A DNA stretch of 61,344 nucleotides, from assembly GCA_031263865.1 (NCBI GenBank), contig JAISEY010000003.1, positions 1 through 61,344 on the forward strand. The letters are read 5' to 3'. Source of the stretch: Endomicrobium sp. Lineage in GTDB: Bacteria; Elusimicrobiota; Endomicrobiia; Endomicrobiales; Endomicrobiaceae. Positions 1 through 11,352 of the stretch are shown piece by piece. Within the stretch, counting starts at the first letter, position 1, and the number at the start of each line of letters is the position of its first letter. Both the position numbers and the translations under genes were made by a program. A model generated the notes under the pieces. That model worked only from the letters and a program-made list of their open reading frames with translations, ran no database searches and was not told where the DNA came from.

Positions 1-545
<545 letters not shown>

Positions 546-729
546 TTATCTAATTTCGCTTTTTGTAAGAATATAAGAATATATAATTACGATTCTCTAT
601 CTTTTAAAAAAGCCAATACGAAATACTCGACCTATTTTTATTCATATTAAGTTTTCAATGAGCTATTCATACAATATCTAACATATATTCGTGATACATC
701 TACATTGAATCTGTTTTGAAAACATATCT

Positions 730-802
730 TGGAGATAGACGGATTTGAACCGACGACCTCCTACTTGCAAAGCAGGCGCTCTTCCAACTGAGCTATATCC
801 CC
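730..802 (-). tRNA. tRNA-Ala (UGC) in the 16S-23S spacer
   Basis: The minus strand folds into a full cloverleaf. The acceptor stem GGGGATA/TATCTCC carries the G3:U70 pair that identifies alanine tRNAs. The anticodon loop reads TTTGCAA, giving anticodon TGC, and the discriminator is A. CCA is not encoded. It sits between tRNA-Ile and 23S, the classic position in a bacterial rRNA spacer. Confidence 0.96.
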
Positions 803-878
803 TTATACCATTAAGCTCAATTATATACAAATATCACATACCTTACAACTTATGAAATAAAATATTATTCGAATTTGG

Positions 879-952
<74 letters not shown>

Positions 953-1114
953 GCTTATACACCCCACTAAACATAAAAAAAACAAATTAAATAACACACA
1001 AATAAACGCCCTACAAAATAAATAACCCTTAAAACACCAATAAACCCAGTCCGACCATTAACATCTCATTTTAGACTGTTATCATAATGATCTAAAACGC
1101 ATGTTTACTCCCTA

Positions 1115-2641
<1,527 letters not shown>

Positions 2642-2838
2642 AATAAACTTTATTTACAGAGATATTATAAGCTCAAAATACAACATTACAAACATAAATA
2701 ACATGTTTAAAAAACATGCAATAATAATTATATAAATAATTTTTGATTATTTGTATAAAATGTTTGTTTGCACATTATTAAGTTTCCAAAGAACTTTACT
2801 TTAATATATTAATCTAAAAATAAATATTTTGTTTAGCT

Positions 2839-2867
2839 ATTAAATAAAATATTTAAAGATTTGTCAA
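2839..2867 (-). promoter_or_regulatory. Sigma-70 promoter of the rRNA operon
   Basis: On the minus strand a perfect -35 TTGACA (2862-2867) is followed by a 17-base spacer and a -10 TTTAAT (2839-2844), predicting transcription start near 2832. That is about 190 bases upstream of mature 16S, leaving a leader that includes a small inverted repeat (CATGTTT/AAACATG, 2702-2718). The rest of the 2642-2908 interval is plain AT-rich leader with no gene. Confidence 0.7.
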
Positions 2868-2908
2868 ACAAAAACATAAATAGAATTTACTTTATAAAAT
2901 ATACAAAA

Positions 2909-2979
2909 AGCGGACGATGGGAATCGAACCCACATATCTAACTTGGGAAGCTAAAATTTTACCATTAAATTACGCCCGC
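2909..2979 (-). tRNA. tRNA-Gly (CCC)
   Basis: Minus-strand cloverleaf with acceptor GCGGGCG/CGTCCGC and discriminator U, as usual for glycine. The anticodon arm TTAGC-TTCCCAA-GTTAG puts CCC at positions 34-36. The T arm GTGGG/CCCAC is intact. CCC reads only GGG, which is notable in so AT-rich a genome. It lies upstream of the rRNA promoter on the same strand. Confidence 0.9.
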
Positions 2980-3016
2980 AAAATAATAAACATCAAACAT
3001 TAAAATTACATTTATA

Positions 3017-4477
3017 TCACTTATATATACAATAATTTTTGTAAATTTTTTCTACATATAATAATTTGCTTGAAACAAAATTTAATGCATCAACAATATT
3101 TAATATTTCCCCACTTTTTTGTCTTTGCAAAACAGAATTTAAAATATATCCTATCCATGGACCTTGTTTTAAATTAAATTTTTCTATTAATATATTCCCA
3201 TTAATAATATTAACAATTTTTTCCATATTTTTAAATTCATAGTAATATTCAAAAATATCAGAAATATATTTTTTTTGAAATTTTAAACTTTCTGATTTGT
3301 ACGCAAATATTTTTTTATATGAATGCCAATCAGACATAGACAAAATAAATAAATCATATATATTATCATTAGATTTTTTAAATAGTTTCAAAAAAGATTT
3401 TTTTGTGGTAACATTGTTTTTTATTAACATAGATGGATACATATGATATTTTATAAGAAAACTTACATATTCTATGTCATTTTTGCTACATTTTAAATCT
3501 AACATACGATTAACAATTTTTTTAGCACCATATTCATCATGTTTAAAAAAATGTATACTATTATTTTTAAAAGATACAGTTTCTGGTTTAGCATTATCAT
3601 GAAAAAATGCTGAAAATTTTAATAATCCAATTCTTGTAACATTTTCAGAAAACGAAGTATTATTACAAAAATGTTTTTTTATATAAAAAGAACTTTTAGA
3701 AAAATATTTGTCCAATTTATTTAAAATATTTTCCAAAGACTCCATTGTTTCAAATGAATGTTGTAATAATCCTCCATCATGATAATAGTATTTTTTTGGA
3801 GATTTTTTCATATCATCTATTTCAGGGAAAATTTTGGATAATAAACCATAGTTATACATTTTATAAATCATATCTGTTGCATTTTTTGAAGATAATATTC
3901 TAAAAAATTCATTTTTTATTCTTTCTGATGAAACATTATTTATAAATTTTGCATTAAATTTTATTTGTTTAATTGTTTCATTTGAAAAATTGAATCCAAT
4001 TTCAGAGATAAAACGAAACCCTCTCAATATACGCAATGGATCAGATTTAAATGAATCACTTGATATAGTATTTAATTTTTTGAATTTAAAATCTAATAAA
4101 ACACTTTTATCAATAAAAATTAAATTTTTTTTATAATAATTAAAATTTTTTAAATCAAAAGCAACAGAATTAATCGTAAAATCTCTTTTACTTAAATCTT
4201 CAAATAGTGTTTTGCCAAATAAAATTGATACGTCTATATTTTTTATAGCATTATTTTTTATTAATATTCTATATTTTTTATTTTTTTCATCAAGTATTAT
4301 TAACTTTGAATTAAAAATTCTTGCTATCTCATTTGAATATTCTAATGTACAATCATTAACATATAAATCAATATCTCTTGGAATATGTCCAAGCAACAAA
4401 TCTCTAACAAATCCACCAATTACATAAACGCTTGATGTTGTAGATATTTCATTAATTTTTTCTATAATATTATTCAA
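3017..4477 (-). CDS. tRNA nucleotidyltransferase with HD domain (CC-adding candidate)
   Basis: This is a class II nucleotidyltransferase of the poly(A) polymerase/CCA-adding family that builds or repairs tRNA 3' ends. Visible motifs are GGFVRD (residues about 21-26), the metal-binding DID, KRDFTINS, DPLRILRGFRF and ERIKNEF. A C-terminal HD-type region follows (FFHDNAKPE, then a KYHMYPS segment), as in many HD-containing bacterial enzymes. Only about 13 residues separate the NIDVS strand from KRDFTIN, so the flexible loop found in CCA- and A-adding enzymes is missing. Its absence is reported to mark CC-adding enzymes. A second paralogue at 47529-48884 has the loop, so a CC/A division of labour is inferred. 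It lies downstream of alaS on the same strand. Confidence 0.88.
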   Translation of the reverse strand: MNNIIEKINEISTTSSVYVIGGFVRDLLLGHIPRDIDLYVNDCTLEYSNEIARIFNSKLIILDEKNKKYRILIKNNAIKNIDVSILFGKTLFEDLSKRDFTINSVAFDLKNFNYYKKNLIFIDKSVLLDFKFKKLNTISSDSFKSDPLRILRGFRFISEIGFNFSNETIKQIKFNAKFINNVSSERIKNEFFRILSSKNATDMIYKMYNYGLLSKIFPEIDDMKKSPKKYYYHDGGLLQHSFETMESLENILNKLDKYFSKSSFYIKKHFCNNTSFSENVTRIGLLKFSAFFHDNAKPETVSFKNNSIHFFKHDEYGAKKIVNRMLDLKCSKNDIEYVSFLIKYHMYPSMLIKNNVTTKKSFLKLFKKSNDNIYDLFILSMSDWHSYKKIFAYKSESLKFQKKYISDIFEYYYEFKNMEKIVNIINGNILIEKFNLKQGPWIGYILNSVLQRQKSGEILNIVDALNFVSSKLLYVEKIYKNYCIYK

Positions 4478-4715
4478 TTAAAACACCTTAACAACAATAT
4501 TTAAACAATATACAAAAAGGTAATTTATTATAGCGTACAACAAATATTAATTGAAACTTTTATATAAATTTAATAAAAATTGCAACATCAATAATATCTA
4601 ATAAAATAAATATCATATAAAATTTTTTGAAATAAATTATAATATTTTTATATATAATCTTTAAAATAAATAATAAAAACTATATTTTAAAAATAATAAA
4701 ACTTATGTACAATAC

Positions 4716-7358
4716 TTATATTTCTTGCCTAATACAATGAATACGATTGTTCAAATATTTTTTTAAATATTCAATAGCTTCTTTTAATTTTTCTTTATTT
4801 TTTGATCCACCTTGAGCAAAATATTTATTACCACCATACTTACATCCAATAATTTCAGAAAACAGCTTAGCAACTTTATCAGCATAAATACAATAACAAT
4901 GGTAATCAGTTGCAACAAATACACTAAAATCAAATTTTTCTTTATTTTGTGAAACAATTAATAAAACCAAAGATCTTTTTTTTGTTAATTTATCAGAAAT
5001 AATTTTTGATGTTTCTTTGTCAATATCAGTTAATATCAATGATAAAAAATTTATTCCATTTAAAACTTCAATTTGTTTTTCATATATATCTATTTTATTT
5101 AACAACATATTATTTTTTAATTTTTTATAATTTGCAACTAATTTATTATTATTTACAAAAAATTTCTGTATTCCATCTAAAAGATTTTTCCTATGTATTG
5201 AAAACATTTCAGAAATTTTAGAAATACATATTTCATCATTTAAAATTTTATTTTGCACAGAAGTGCCAACTAAAAATTCTATTCTTCTTATACACGAAGA
5301 AATTGAAGATTCTGAAATGATCTTAAATAAACCAATTTCTCCTGTATTTTCTACATGTGTTCCACAACATAATTCAACTGAATAATTTCTATTTCCACAT
5401 TTTATAAAAACAACTCTTACTAAGTCATTATATTTATTTTCAAATAATGCAACTGCCCCAATATTAATAGCATCTTTTATTGTCATTGTTTTAGTTAATA
5501 TTTTAAAATTATTCATTATAATAGAGTTAATTTTTTTCTCTATTCTTGTTAAATCATATTTCTTAATTGCAAAATTATTCGTAAAATCGAATCTTGCCTT
5601 TTCATTTGTAATTAATGATCCAGATTGTATTACATGTTTGCCAAACATTTCACGGAGAGTTTGATGTAAAATATGAACAGCAGTATGATATCTTTCAATT
5701 TGTTTTCTTTTTTCTATATCAATGAATGTATGAACATAATCATTAACTTTTATTGATCCTTTTAAAATTTTTATTTTATGTACAAAACAATTATTTAAAA
5801 CAAAAACATCTTTTACTACACATTCAAACAAACCGTTCCTTATTTCTCCTACATCAGAAATTTGCCCTCCTGATTGTGAATAAAATGATGTTTTTGAAAT
5901 AATAATTTCTGTTTTTTCATCGCCAAAAAACAATTGATCAACTTTTTCACAATTTTTAAACAAAGCCAAAACTTTAGCAATATTAGTATAGTTGTTGTAA
6001 CCTACAAAAGTTGTATTTTTTATTTTTTCAGAAACTTTGAAATAAATATTACTTTCTAAATTATGTATATTAAAAAACATATCATGTTTTTTTAAATGTT
6101 TTTTTGCATCAGTAAAATCTGTTTTATCAATAGCTAATCCATTTTCACGAATAATTTCTTCTGATAAATCATTTGGGAAACCATAAGTATCATAAAGTTT
6201 AAAAATAGTTTCACGATCAATCATATTCATATTTTTTAGTTTACAATTATCTATAATTTTATATATCATCTTATATCCAATGTTAAGAGTTTCTAAAAAT
6301 TTTTTTTCCTCAATATTAACAATTGATTCAAAATAATCAATCTTTAATAAGAGTTCAGGATGGATTAATTTTTGAGTTTCTATAACAGTTGGAATAAATT
6401 TATAGATAATAACATTTTTACATTCAAAAAATTTTAATTGTACAGATATTCTTCTTAAAAGTTTTCTTAAAACATATCCTCTGCTTTCATTTGAAGGTAA
6501 TACACCATCTGAAATTAAAAAAATTATTGCTCTTAAGTGGTCAGCAATAATTTTCAATCTATATATATTATATTTGCCTTGTAAATTTAAAGTATTTTTT
6601 ATATTTTCTATTATCGGAAAAAATAAACTTGTATCAAAAAGTTTCTTATTACTAACAACAGAAACAAGTCTCTCAAATCCAATACCTGTATCTATATTCC
6701 CATGTGACAATGTTTTCAAAGATCCATCTATTTGTTTGTCATATTGTGTAAAAACAAGATTCCATAATTCAATATATCTTCCACAATCACATATAGGACC
6801 ACATTTATCTTTTTTACAATTAGTTTCAAATCCAGTATCTATAAATATTTCTGAACAAGGTCCACAAGGACCCGTAGTACCCATATCCCAAAAGTTCGTT
6901 TTACTATCCATTCTTATAATTTTATCATCAGGAATAAATTTTTTCCATATCATATTTGTTTCATAATCATCTTCATGAACAGTAACATAAAATCTTTTTT
7001 TTTGTAATAACATAACATCTGTTAAGAAAGTCCATGCTAACATAATGGATTGTTCCTTAGAACAATTGTCAAATGAAAAATTTCCTAACATCTCAAAAAA
7101 TGTAAGATGTCTATCAGTAAAACCAACAGATTCTATATCAGATGTTCTTAAACATTTTTGACAACTTGTTGCTTTTTTTAATTTGTTATCACAATTCAAA
7201 AAATATTGTTTGAATTGTACCATTCCAGCAGAAGTAAATAAAATAGTATCATCATTTTTTGGAACAAGAGAAGCAGATTCAACAAATGTATATCCATTAT
7301 TGATAAAAAAATCTAAAAATTTTAATCTTATTTTGAATGGTTGTTCGTTCATATACAT
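4716..7358 (-). CDS. alaS: Alanyl-tRNA synthetase
   Basis: At 880 residues this has full bacterial AlaRS length. The class II catalytic core is N-terminal (FTSAGMVQF, then HLTFFEMLGNFSF), followed by GPCGPCSEIF and SRGYVLRKLLRR. The editing domain carries the zinc-site pattern HTAVH and CCGTH. A C-terminal C-Ala region with a glycine-rich GGNKYFAQGGS stretch completes it. It charges tRNA-Ala, and two alanine tRNAs with the required G3:U70 pair lie in this window. The third residue is also a possible start (MNEQPF). A weak minus-strand promoter lies far upstream at 7571-7599. Confidence 0.97.
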   Translation of the reverse strand: MYMNEQPFKIRLKFLDFFINNGYTFVESASLVPKNDDTILFTSAGMVQFKQYFLNCDNKLKKATSCQKCLRTSDIESVGFTDRHLTFFEMLGNFSFDNCSKEQSIMLAWTFLTDVMLLQKKRFYVTVHEDDYETNMIWKKFIPDDKIIRMDSKTNFWDMGTTGPCGPCSEIFIDTGFETNCKKDKCGPICDCGRYIELWNLVFTQYDKQIDGSLKTLSHGNIDTGIGFERLVSVVSNKKLFDTSLFFPIIENIKNTLNLQGKYNIYRLKIIADHLRAIIFLISDGVLPSNESRGYVLRKLLRRISVQLKFFECKNVIIYKFIPTVIETQKLIHPELLLKIDYFESIVNIEEKKFLETLNIGYKMIYKIIDNCKLKNMNMIDRETIFKLYDTYGFPNDLSEEIIRENGLAIDKTDFTDAKKHLKKHDMFFNIHNLESNIYFKVSEKIKNTTFVGYNNYTNIAKVLALFKNCEKVDQLFFGDEKTEIIISKTSFYSQSGGQISDVGEIRNGLFECVVKDVFVLNNCFVHKIKILKGSIKVNDYVHTFIDIEKRKQIERYHTAVHILHQTLREMFGKHVIQSGSLITNEKARFDFTNNFAIKKYDLTRIEKKINSIIMNNFKILTKTMTIKDAINIGAVALFENKYNDLVRVVFIKCGNRNYSVELCCGTHVENTGEIGLFKIISESSISSCIRRIEFLVGTSVQNKILNDEICISKISEMFSIHRKNLLDGIQKFFVNNNKLVANYKKLKNNMLLNKIDIYEKQIEVLNGINFLSLILTDIDKETSKIISDKLTKKRSLVLLIVSQNKEKFDFSVFVATDYHCYCIYADKVAKLFSEIIGCKYGGNKYFAQGGSKNKEKLKEAIEYLKKYLNNRIHCIRQEI

Positions 7359-7570
7359 TTACCAAATTTTAGTAAAAATAAAACCTACAAATTGATTTTA
7401 TCACATAAAATATTCTTTTACAAACATTTTTAACTTCAAATATAACATTATTTTACTGATAAAATAAAAAGAATATAAATTGCTTAAATTAAAATAATTT
7501 GCTAAATTCCATATGTAATGTATAAAGATACGTTTCAAGTTATATAGAAGTTTTTGAATAATTTACAATA

Positions 7571-7599
7571 AAAATACATTATGAATCGCACTATGTCAA
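7571..7599 (-). promoter_or_regulatory. Possible promoter for alaS
   Basis: The minus strand has a perfect -35 TTGACA (7594-7599), a 17-base spacer and a weak -10 TATTTT (7571-7576). If used, it gives alaS a leader of about 200 bases in the otherwise gene-free 7359-7645 interval. I saw no T-box or other recognisable riboswitch in that leader. The call rests mainly on the -35 match. Confidence 0.3.
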
Positions 7600-7645
7600 C
7601 AACATAACATATTGATAATATAATTTAATCAAAAGGGGAATGTTA

Positions 7646-10057
7646 ATGTTTAGGTCTTTTTTTACAATTAAAAAAATTATATTTACTTCATATTTATTAT
7701 TAGTATCACAAAATTTTTTACTTGCAAATGAAACAAATTTAATAATTCCAAAACTTAATTCAATAAATTTTTTAAAAAATACGATAAATGGTGAAACTTT
7801 ATTAATATTTGGTTTATTTATATGTGTTTTTGGTTTTTTATTTGGAATATATCATTTTTATTACATAAAAAAACTGCCTGTTCATAAATCAATGAAAGAT
7901 ATTTCAGAATTAATTTATGAAACATGCAAAACATACCTTATATCACAAGGAAAGTTTATATTATTACTTGAATCATTTGTAATAATAGTTATATCAATAT
8001 ATTTTGGTTTTTTTGAACATTTAACAACAACTAAAGTTTTAACAATTTCAATCTGTAGTATTGTAGGCATCTTAGGAAGTTATTTCGTATCATGGTTTGG
8101 AATAAAAATAAATAATTTTGCAAATTCAAGAACAGCTTTTGCAAGTCTTACTGGCAATTCATTTTCTGTACATGAAATACCACTAAAAGCTGGTATAAGT
8201 ATTGGGATGCTTGTAATAAGTATAGAATTATTTATGATGTTAAATATACTTATTTTCATACCACAAACATTATCTGGACAGTGTTTAATAGGGTTTGCTA
8301 TTGGAGAATCTTTATCAGCTTCAGTCCTTAGAATAGCTGGTGGAATTTTTACAAAAATCGCAGATATTGGATCAGATTTAATGAAAATCATATTTAATAT
8401 TGGAGAGGATGATGCTAGAAATCCAGGTGTTATTGCAGATTGCGCAGGAGACAATGCAGGTGATTCAATTGGACCAACTGCAGATGGATTTGAAACTTAT
8501 GGAGTTACAGGTGTTGCATTAATAACATTTATAATACTTGCAGTAAACAATGCAACGTTACAAATAAAATTATTAGTTTGGATATTTTCAATGCGTTTAA
8601 TAATGTTATTTTCAAGTACATTATCATACATTATAAATCATATAATAATAAAAATAAAATATAAATTTTTTAAAAAAATAAATTTTGAAAATTCTTTAAC
8701 ATCTTTAATATGGATTACATCTTTTACTTCCATAATTTTTATTTTTATAATAACTAAAATTATAATAGGTGATTTAGGATATGATTCAAAAATTTGGATA
8801 AAACTTTCATTAATAGTAAGTTGTGGTACAATTGCGGGAGCAATTATACCAGAAATAGTAAAAATATTCACATCTGTAAAAAGTAATTTCGTTCAAAATA
8901 TAGTTACCTCTTCAAAACATGGTGGAGCATCATTAAATATTCTTTCTGGTATAACAGCAGGAAATTTTAGTTCATATTGTATGGGGATAATAATAATACT
9001 ACTAATGTGTTTTGCGTACTTCATAAGTTTAACAGGATTAGAGAAAATCATGATATCTCCATCTATTTTTTCATTTGGATTAGTAGCATTTGGATTCCTA
9101 ACTATGGGGCCTGTAACTATAGCTGTTGATTCATATGGCCCTGTTGCTGATAACGCACAATCAGTATATGAATTATCATTGATTGAAAATATAGAAAATA
9201 TCAATAAAGAAATTGAAAATGAGTTTCATTTTATACCAAATTTTAAAAAAGCTAAATTGATACTAGGATTAAATGATAGTGCAGGAAATACTTTCAAAGC
9301 AACATCAAAGCCAGTTCTTATAGGTACAGCAATTGTAGGTTCAACTACAATGATTTTCGCAATAATTGTTATGTTAACTAACAGATTGACAACTGGTATA
9401 AACAATATATCATTGCTTTATCCTCCTTTTTTGTTTGGACTAATTTCAGGTGGAGCTATAATTTATTGGTTTTCAGGTGCTTCAAATCATGCTGTTTCTA
9501 GCGGAGCATATAAAGCAATAGAATTTATAAAAAATAATATAAATCTAAAAGGAACCTTCAAAAAAGCTTCAGTAGAAAATTCAAAAAAAGTTGTAGAAAT
9601 ATGTACTAAATATGCACAAAAAGGAATGATAAATTTATTCATGGTTATATTTTTTACAACATTATCTTTTTCATTTATTGAACCGTATTTTTTTGTTGGA
9701 TATTTAATATCTATAGCTATGTTTGGATTATTCCAATCAATATTTATGGTAAATGCAGGTGGAGCGTGGGATAATGCAAAAAAATATGTGGAAATTAACT
9801 TAAACGAAAAAGGGACTGATCTTCATAAATCAGTTGTTATCGGAGATACTGTTGGAGATCCATTTAAAGATACTTCTTCTGTTTCAATGAATCCTATAAT
9901 TAAATTCACAACTTTATTTGGACTGTTATCATTAGAATTATCTATGTTTATCTTAAAAAAAAATCAATTAATAAATATAATATTTGGAATAATATTTTTT
10001 TTAATTTCAATAATATTTGTTATTAGATCATTTACAAGTATGAAAATTAAACAATAA
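7646..10057 (+). CDS. hppA: Membrane-bound proton/sodium-translocating pyrophosphatase, divergent type
   Basis: A very hydrophobic integral membrane protein of about 800 residues that couples pyrophosphate hydrolysis to ion pumping. The catalytic loop is recognisable but divergent. GGIFTKIADIGSDL and EDDARNPGVIAD are followed by GDNAGDSIGPTADGFETYG instead of the common GDNVGDxAGMxxDLFxSY. The last loop reads GDTVGDPFKDTSSVSMNP. GNTFKAT carries lysine where potassium-dependent pumps have alanine, suggesting a potassium-independent enzyme. The ion cannot be deduced. The ATG at 7646 is preferred over 7640 because AAAGGGG (7632-7637) is then 8 bases upstream. A TATAAT at 7619-7624 may be its -10. 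The next gene starts 18 bases downstream. Confidence 0.93.
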   Translation: MFRSFFTIKKIIFTSYLLLVSQNFLLANETNLIIPKLNSINFLKNTINGETLLIFGLFICVFGFLFGIYHFYYIKKLPVHKSMKDISELIYETCKTYLISQGKFILLLESFVIIVISIYFGFFEHLTTTKVLTISICSIVGILGSYFVSWFGIKINNFANSRTAFASLTGNSFSVHEIPLKAGISIGMLVISIELFMMLNILIFIPQTLSGQCLIGFAIGESLSASVLRIAGGIFTKIADIGSDLMKIIFNIGEDDARNPGVIADCAGDNAGDSIGPTADGFETYGVTGVALITFIILAVNNATLQIKLLVWIFSMRLIMLFSSTLSYIINHIIIKIKYKFFKKINFENSLTSLIWITSFTSIIFIFIITKIIIGDLGYDSKIWIKLSLIVSCGTIAGAIIPEIVKIFTSVKSNFVQNIVTSSKHGGASLNILSGITAGNFSSYCMGIIIILLMCFAYFISLTGLEKIMISPSIFSFGLVAFGFLTMGPVTIAVDSYGPVADNAQSVYELSLIENIENINKEIENEFHFIPNFKKAKLILGLNDSAGNTFKATSKPVLIGTAIVGSTTMIFAIIVMLTNRLTTGINNISLLYPPFLFGLISGGAIIYWFSGASNHAVSSGAYKAIEFIKNNINLKGTFKKASVENSKKVVEICTKYAQKGMINLFMVIFFTTLSFSFIEPYFFVGYLISIAMFGLFQSIFMVNAGGAWDNAKKYVEINLNEKGTDLHKSVVIGDTVGDPFKDTSSVSMNPIIKFTTLFGLLSLELSMFILKKNQLINIIFGIIFFLISIIFVIRSFTSMKIKQ

Positions 10058-10075
10058 ATATAATATTTTGCAAAT

Positions 10076-10666
10076 ATGAATAAAATTCAAAAAAATGAAA
10101 TAAAAAGAAAATTTGTTCATTTATTATCAATTATATATGTTATTTGTTATATATATTATGATAAAATAATAACACTTATTGGATTAGCTATTGTAATTTT
10201 TATAGTAATTGTTTTTGAAAATATTAGACTAAAATCAAAAAATATTAATAATTTTTTAAAAAAAATTGATGGATTTTATAGATTTAATGAAATCAATAAA
10301 TTTAGTGGATTGATATGGACGTTGTTGGGTTCATTTATTACAATTCTGTTGTTTAATAATAAGCACATAATTATTGTTAGTTTTTTATATTTTATATTTG
10401 GAGATGCTTCAGCAGCATTGATTGGAGTATTCATTGGGAAGCATAAAATATTTAAAAAAAAAAGTTTAGAAGGAAGTTTGTCATGTTTCATTATATGCTT
10501 TATTATTGGATTTTATTTTTTTAATTTCAAATTTTCATTAATTGGAGCAATCACAGCAGTTATAATAGAAATGTTTTTGTGTAAACCTAATGACAATTTT
10601 TGGATGCAAATAATCAATACATTTGTTTTAACATTATTATCAAACATTATATTATGGAAAAAATAA
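10076..10666 (+). CDS. Dolichol kinase/phytol kinase-like (DGK1/SEC59/VTE5 family) membrane protein
   Basis: A small polytopic membrane protein of 196 residues with about six hydrophobic segments. An N-terminal KRKFVH motif and a FGDASAALIG...GKHKIFKKKSLEGS signature are typical of the CTP-dependent diacylglycerol/dolichol/phytol kinase family, related to phosphatidate cytidylyltransferases. It probably phosphorylates a membrane lipid or polyprenol, but the substrate is unknown. It lies 18 bases after the pyrophosphatase, and the deacetylase start lies inside its end, so the three look co-transcribed. The coupling may be metabolic, since lipid activation often releases pyrophosphate, but that is inference. 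Confidence 0.8.
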   Translation: MNKIQKNEIKRKFVHLLSIIYVICYIYYDKIITLIGLAIVIFIVIVFENIRLKSKNINNFLKKIDGFYRFNEINKFSGLIWTLLGSFITILLFNNKHIIIVSFLYFIFGDASAALIGVFIGKHKIFKKKSLEGSLSCFIICFIIGFYFFNFKFSLIGAITAVIIEMFLCKPNDNFWMQIINTFVLTLLSNIILWKK

Positions 10667-11340
10667 TAAAAAAAATAATTTTATTTTTTGTTGTTTCTTG
10701 TATTCATACATGTTACTTACAAGCAAATAATTTTTATGCTTCAGGACCACAAAATATTAAAAAAATATCTTTAACTTTTGACGATGGACCTGGAGAAAAT
10801 ACATTAAAAATTTTAGAAATTTTAAAAAAAAAAAAAGTTAAAGCTACTTTTTTTATGCTTGGATGTAATATAAAAAACAATTCAAAAATAATAAAAAAAG
10901 TTTTTGATGATGGCCATGAAATTGCAAATCATACTTATAAACATATTAATTTTTACAATTACAATAAAGAAAATAAAATAACTATAATAGAAAATGAAAT
11001 TTTGTCAACAGAAAAAGTAATAAAAGATATTTTAAATATAAAAACTTTTTTAGTAAGATTCCCATATGGATATTCTAAACAAGATGCAATAAAAATAGCA
11101 AAAAAGTATAATTATCATGTAATAAATTGGACATTTGGTATTGATTGGAAACAAATGGATATAAACAAAATTCATGATGAATACAAAAGAGCCATAAAAA
11201 ATGGATCAATTTTTTTAATGCATGATGTATCTAAAAATAATAATGTTTTAATGTTTTTAGAAAAATTTATTGATGAAATAATTGAAAGCGGATATAAGAT
11301 AGTTACTATAAGTGAGTTGTTAAGTTTAAAAAATGTTTAA
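10654..11340 (+). CDS. Secreted polysaccharide deacetylase (NodB homology, CE4)
   Basis: A hydrophobic N terminus (residues about 1-23) looks like a signal peptide or anchor. The NodB domain that follows has all the usual motifs: TFDDGP, the metal-binding HTYKH, RFPYG and FLMHD. The likely function is removing acetyl groups from peptidoglycan or another N-acetylated glycan in the envelope. The ATG at 10654 is chosen because it begins the signal-like segment and overlaps the lipid-kinase gene by only 13 bases. A run of 13 A bases (10824-10836) is read as lysines in frame. Confidence 0.9.
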   Translation: MEKIIKKIILFFVVSCIHTCYLQANNFYASGPQNIKKISLTFDDGPGENTLKILEILKKKKVKATFFMLGCNIKNNSKIIKKVFDDGHEIANHTYKHINFYNYNKENKITIIENEILSTEKVIKDILNIKTFLVRFPYGYSKQDAIKIAKKYNYHVINWTFGIDWKQMDINKIHDEYKRAIKNGSIFLMHDVSKNNNVLMFLEKFIDEIIESGYKIVTISELLSLKNV

Positions 11341-11352
11341 CCATTTTTAAAC
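11324..11352. terminator. Hairpin between convergent deacetylase and ZIP genes
   Basis: An 11-bp stem (11324-11335 with 11342-11352, one bulged A, 6-base loop) sits exactly where two convergent genes end, so it could act on both strands. It lacks a clear U-run on either side, so factor-independent termination is uncertain. Confidence 0.35.

Noticed and set aside
2702-2718. Inverted repeat CATGTTT/AAACATG in the 16S leader as an operator or terminator
   Set aside because: Short and A/T-rich, inside a transcribed rRNA leader. It may help processing, but chance is likely in such sequence.
8080-9204. Long minus-strand frames inside the pyrophosphatase gene
   Set aside because: The plus strand encodes an uninterrupted, recognisable protein. 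The antisense frames are low-complexity by-products of codon bias.
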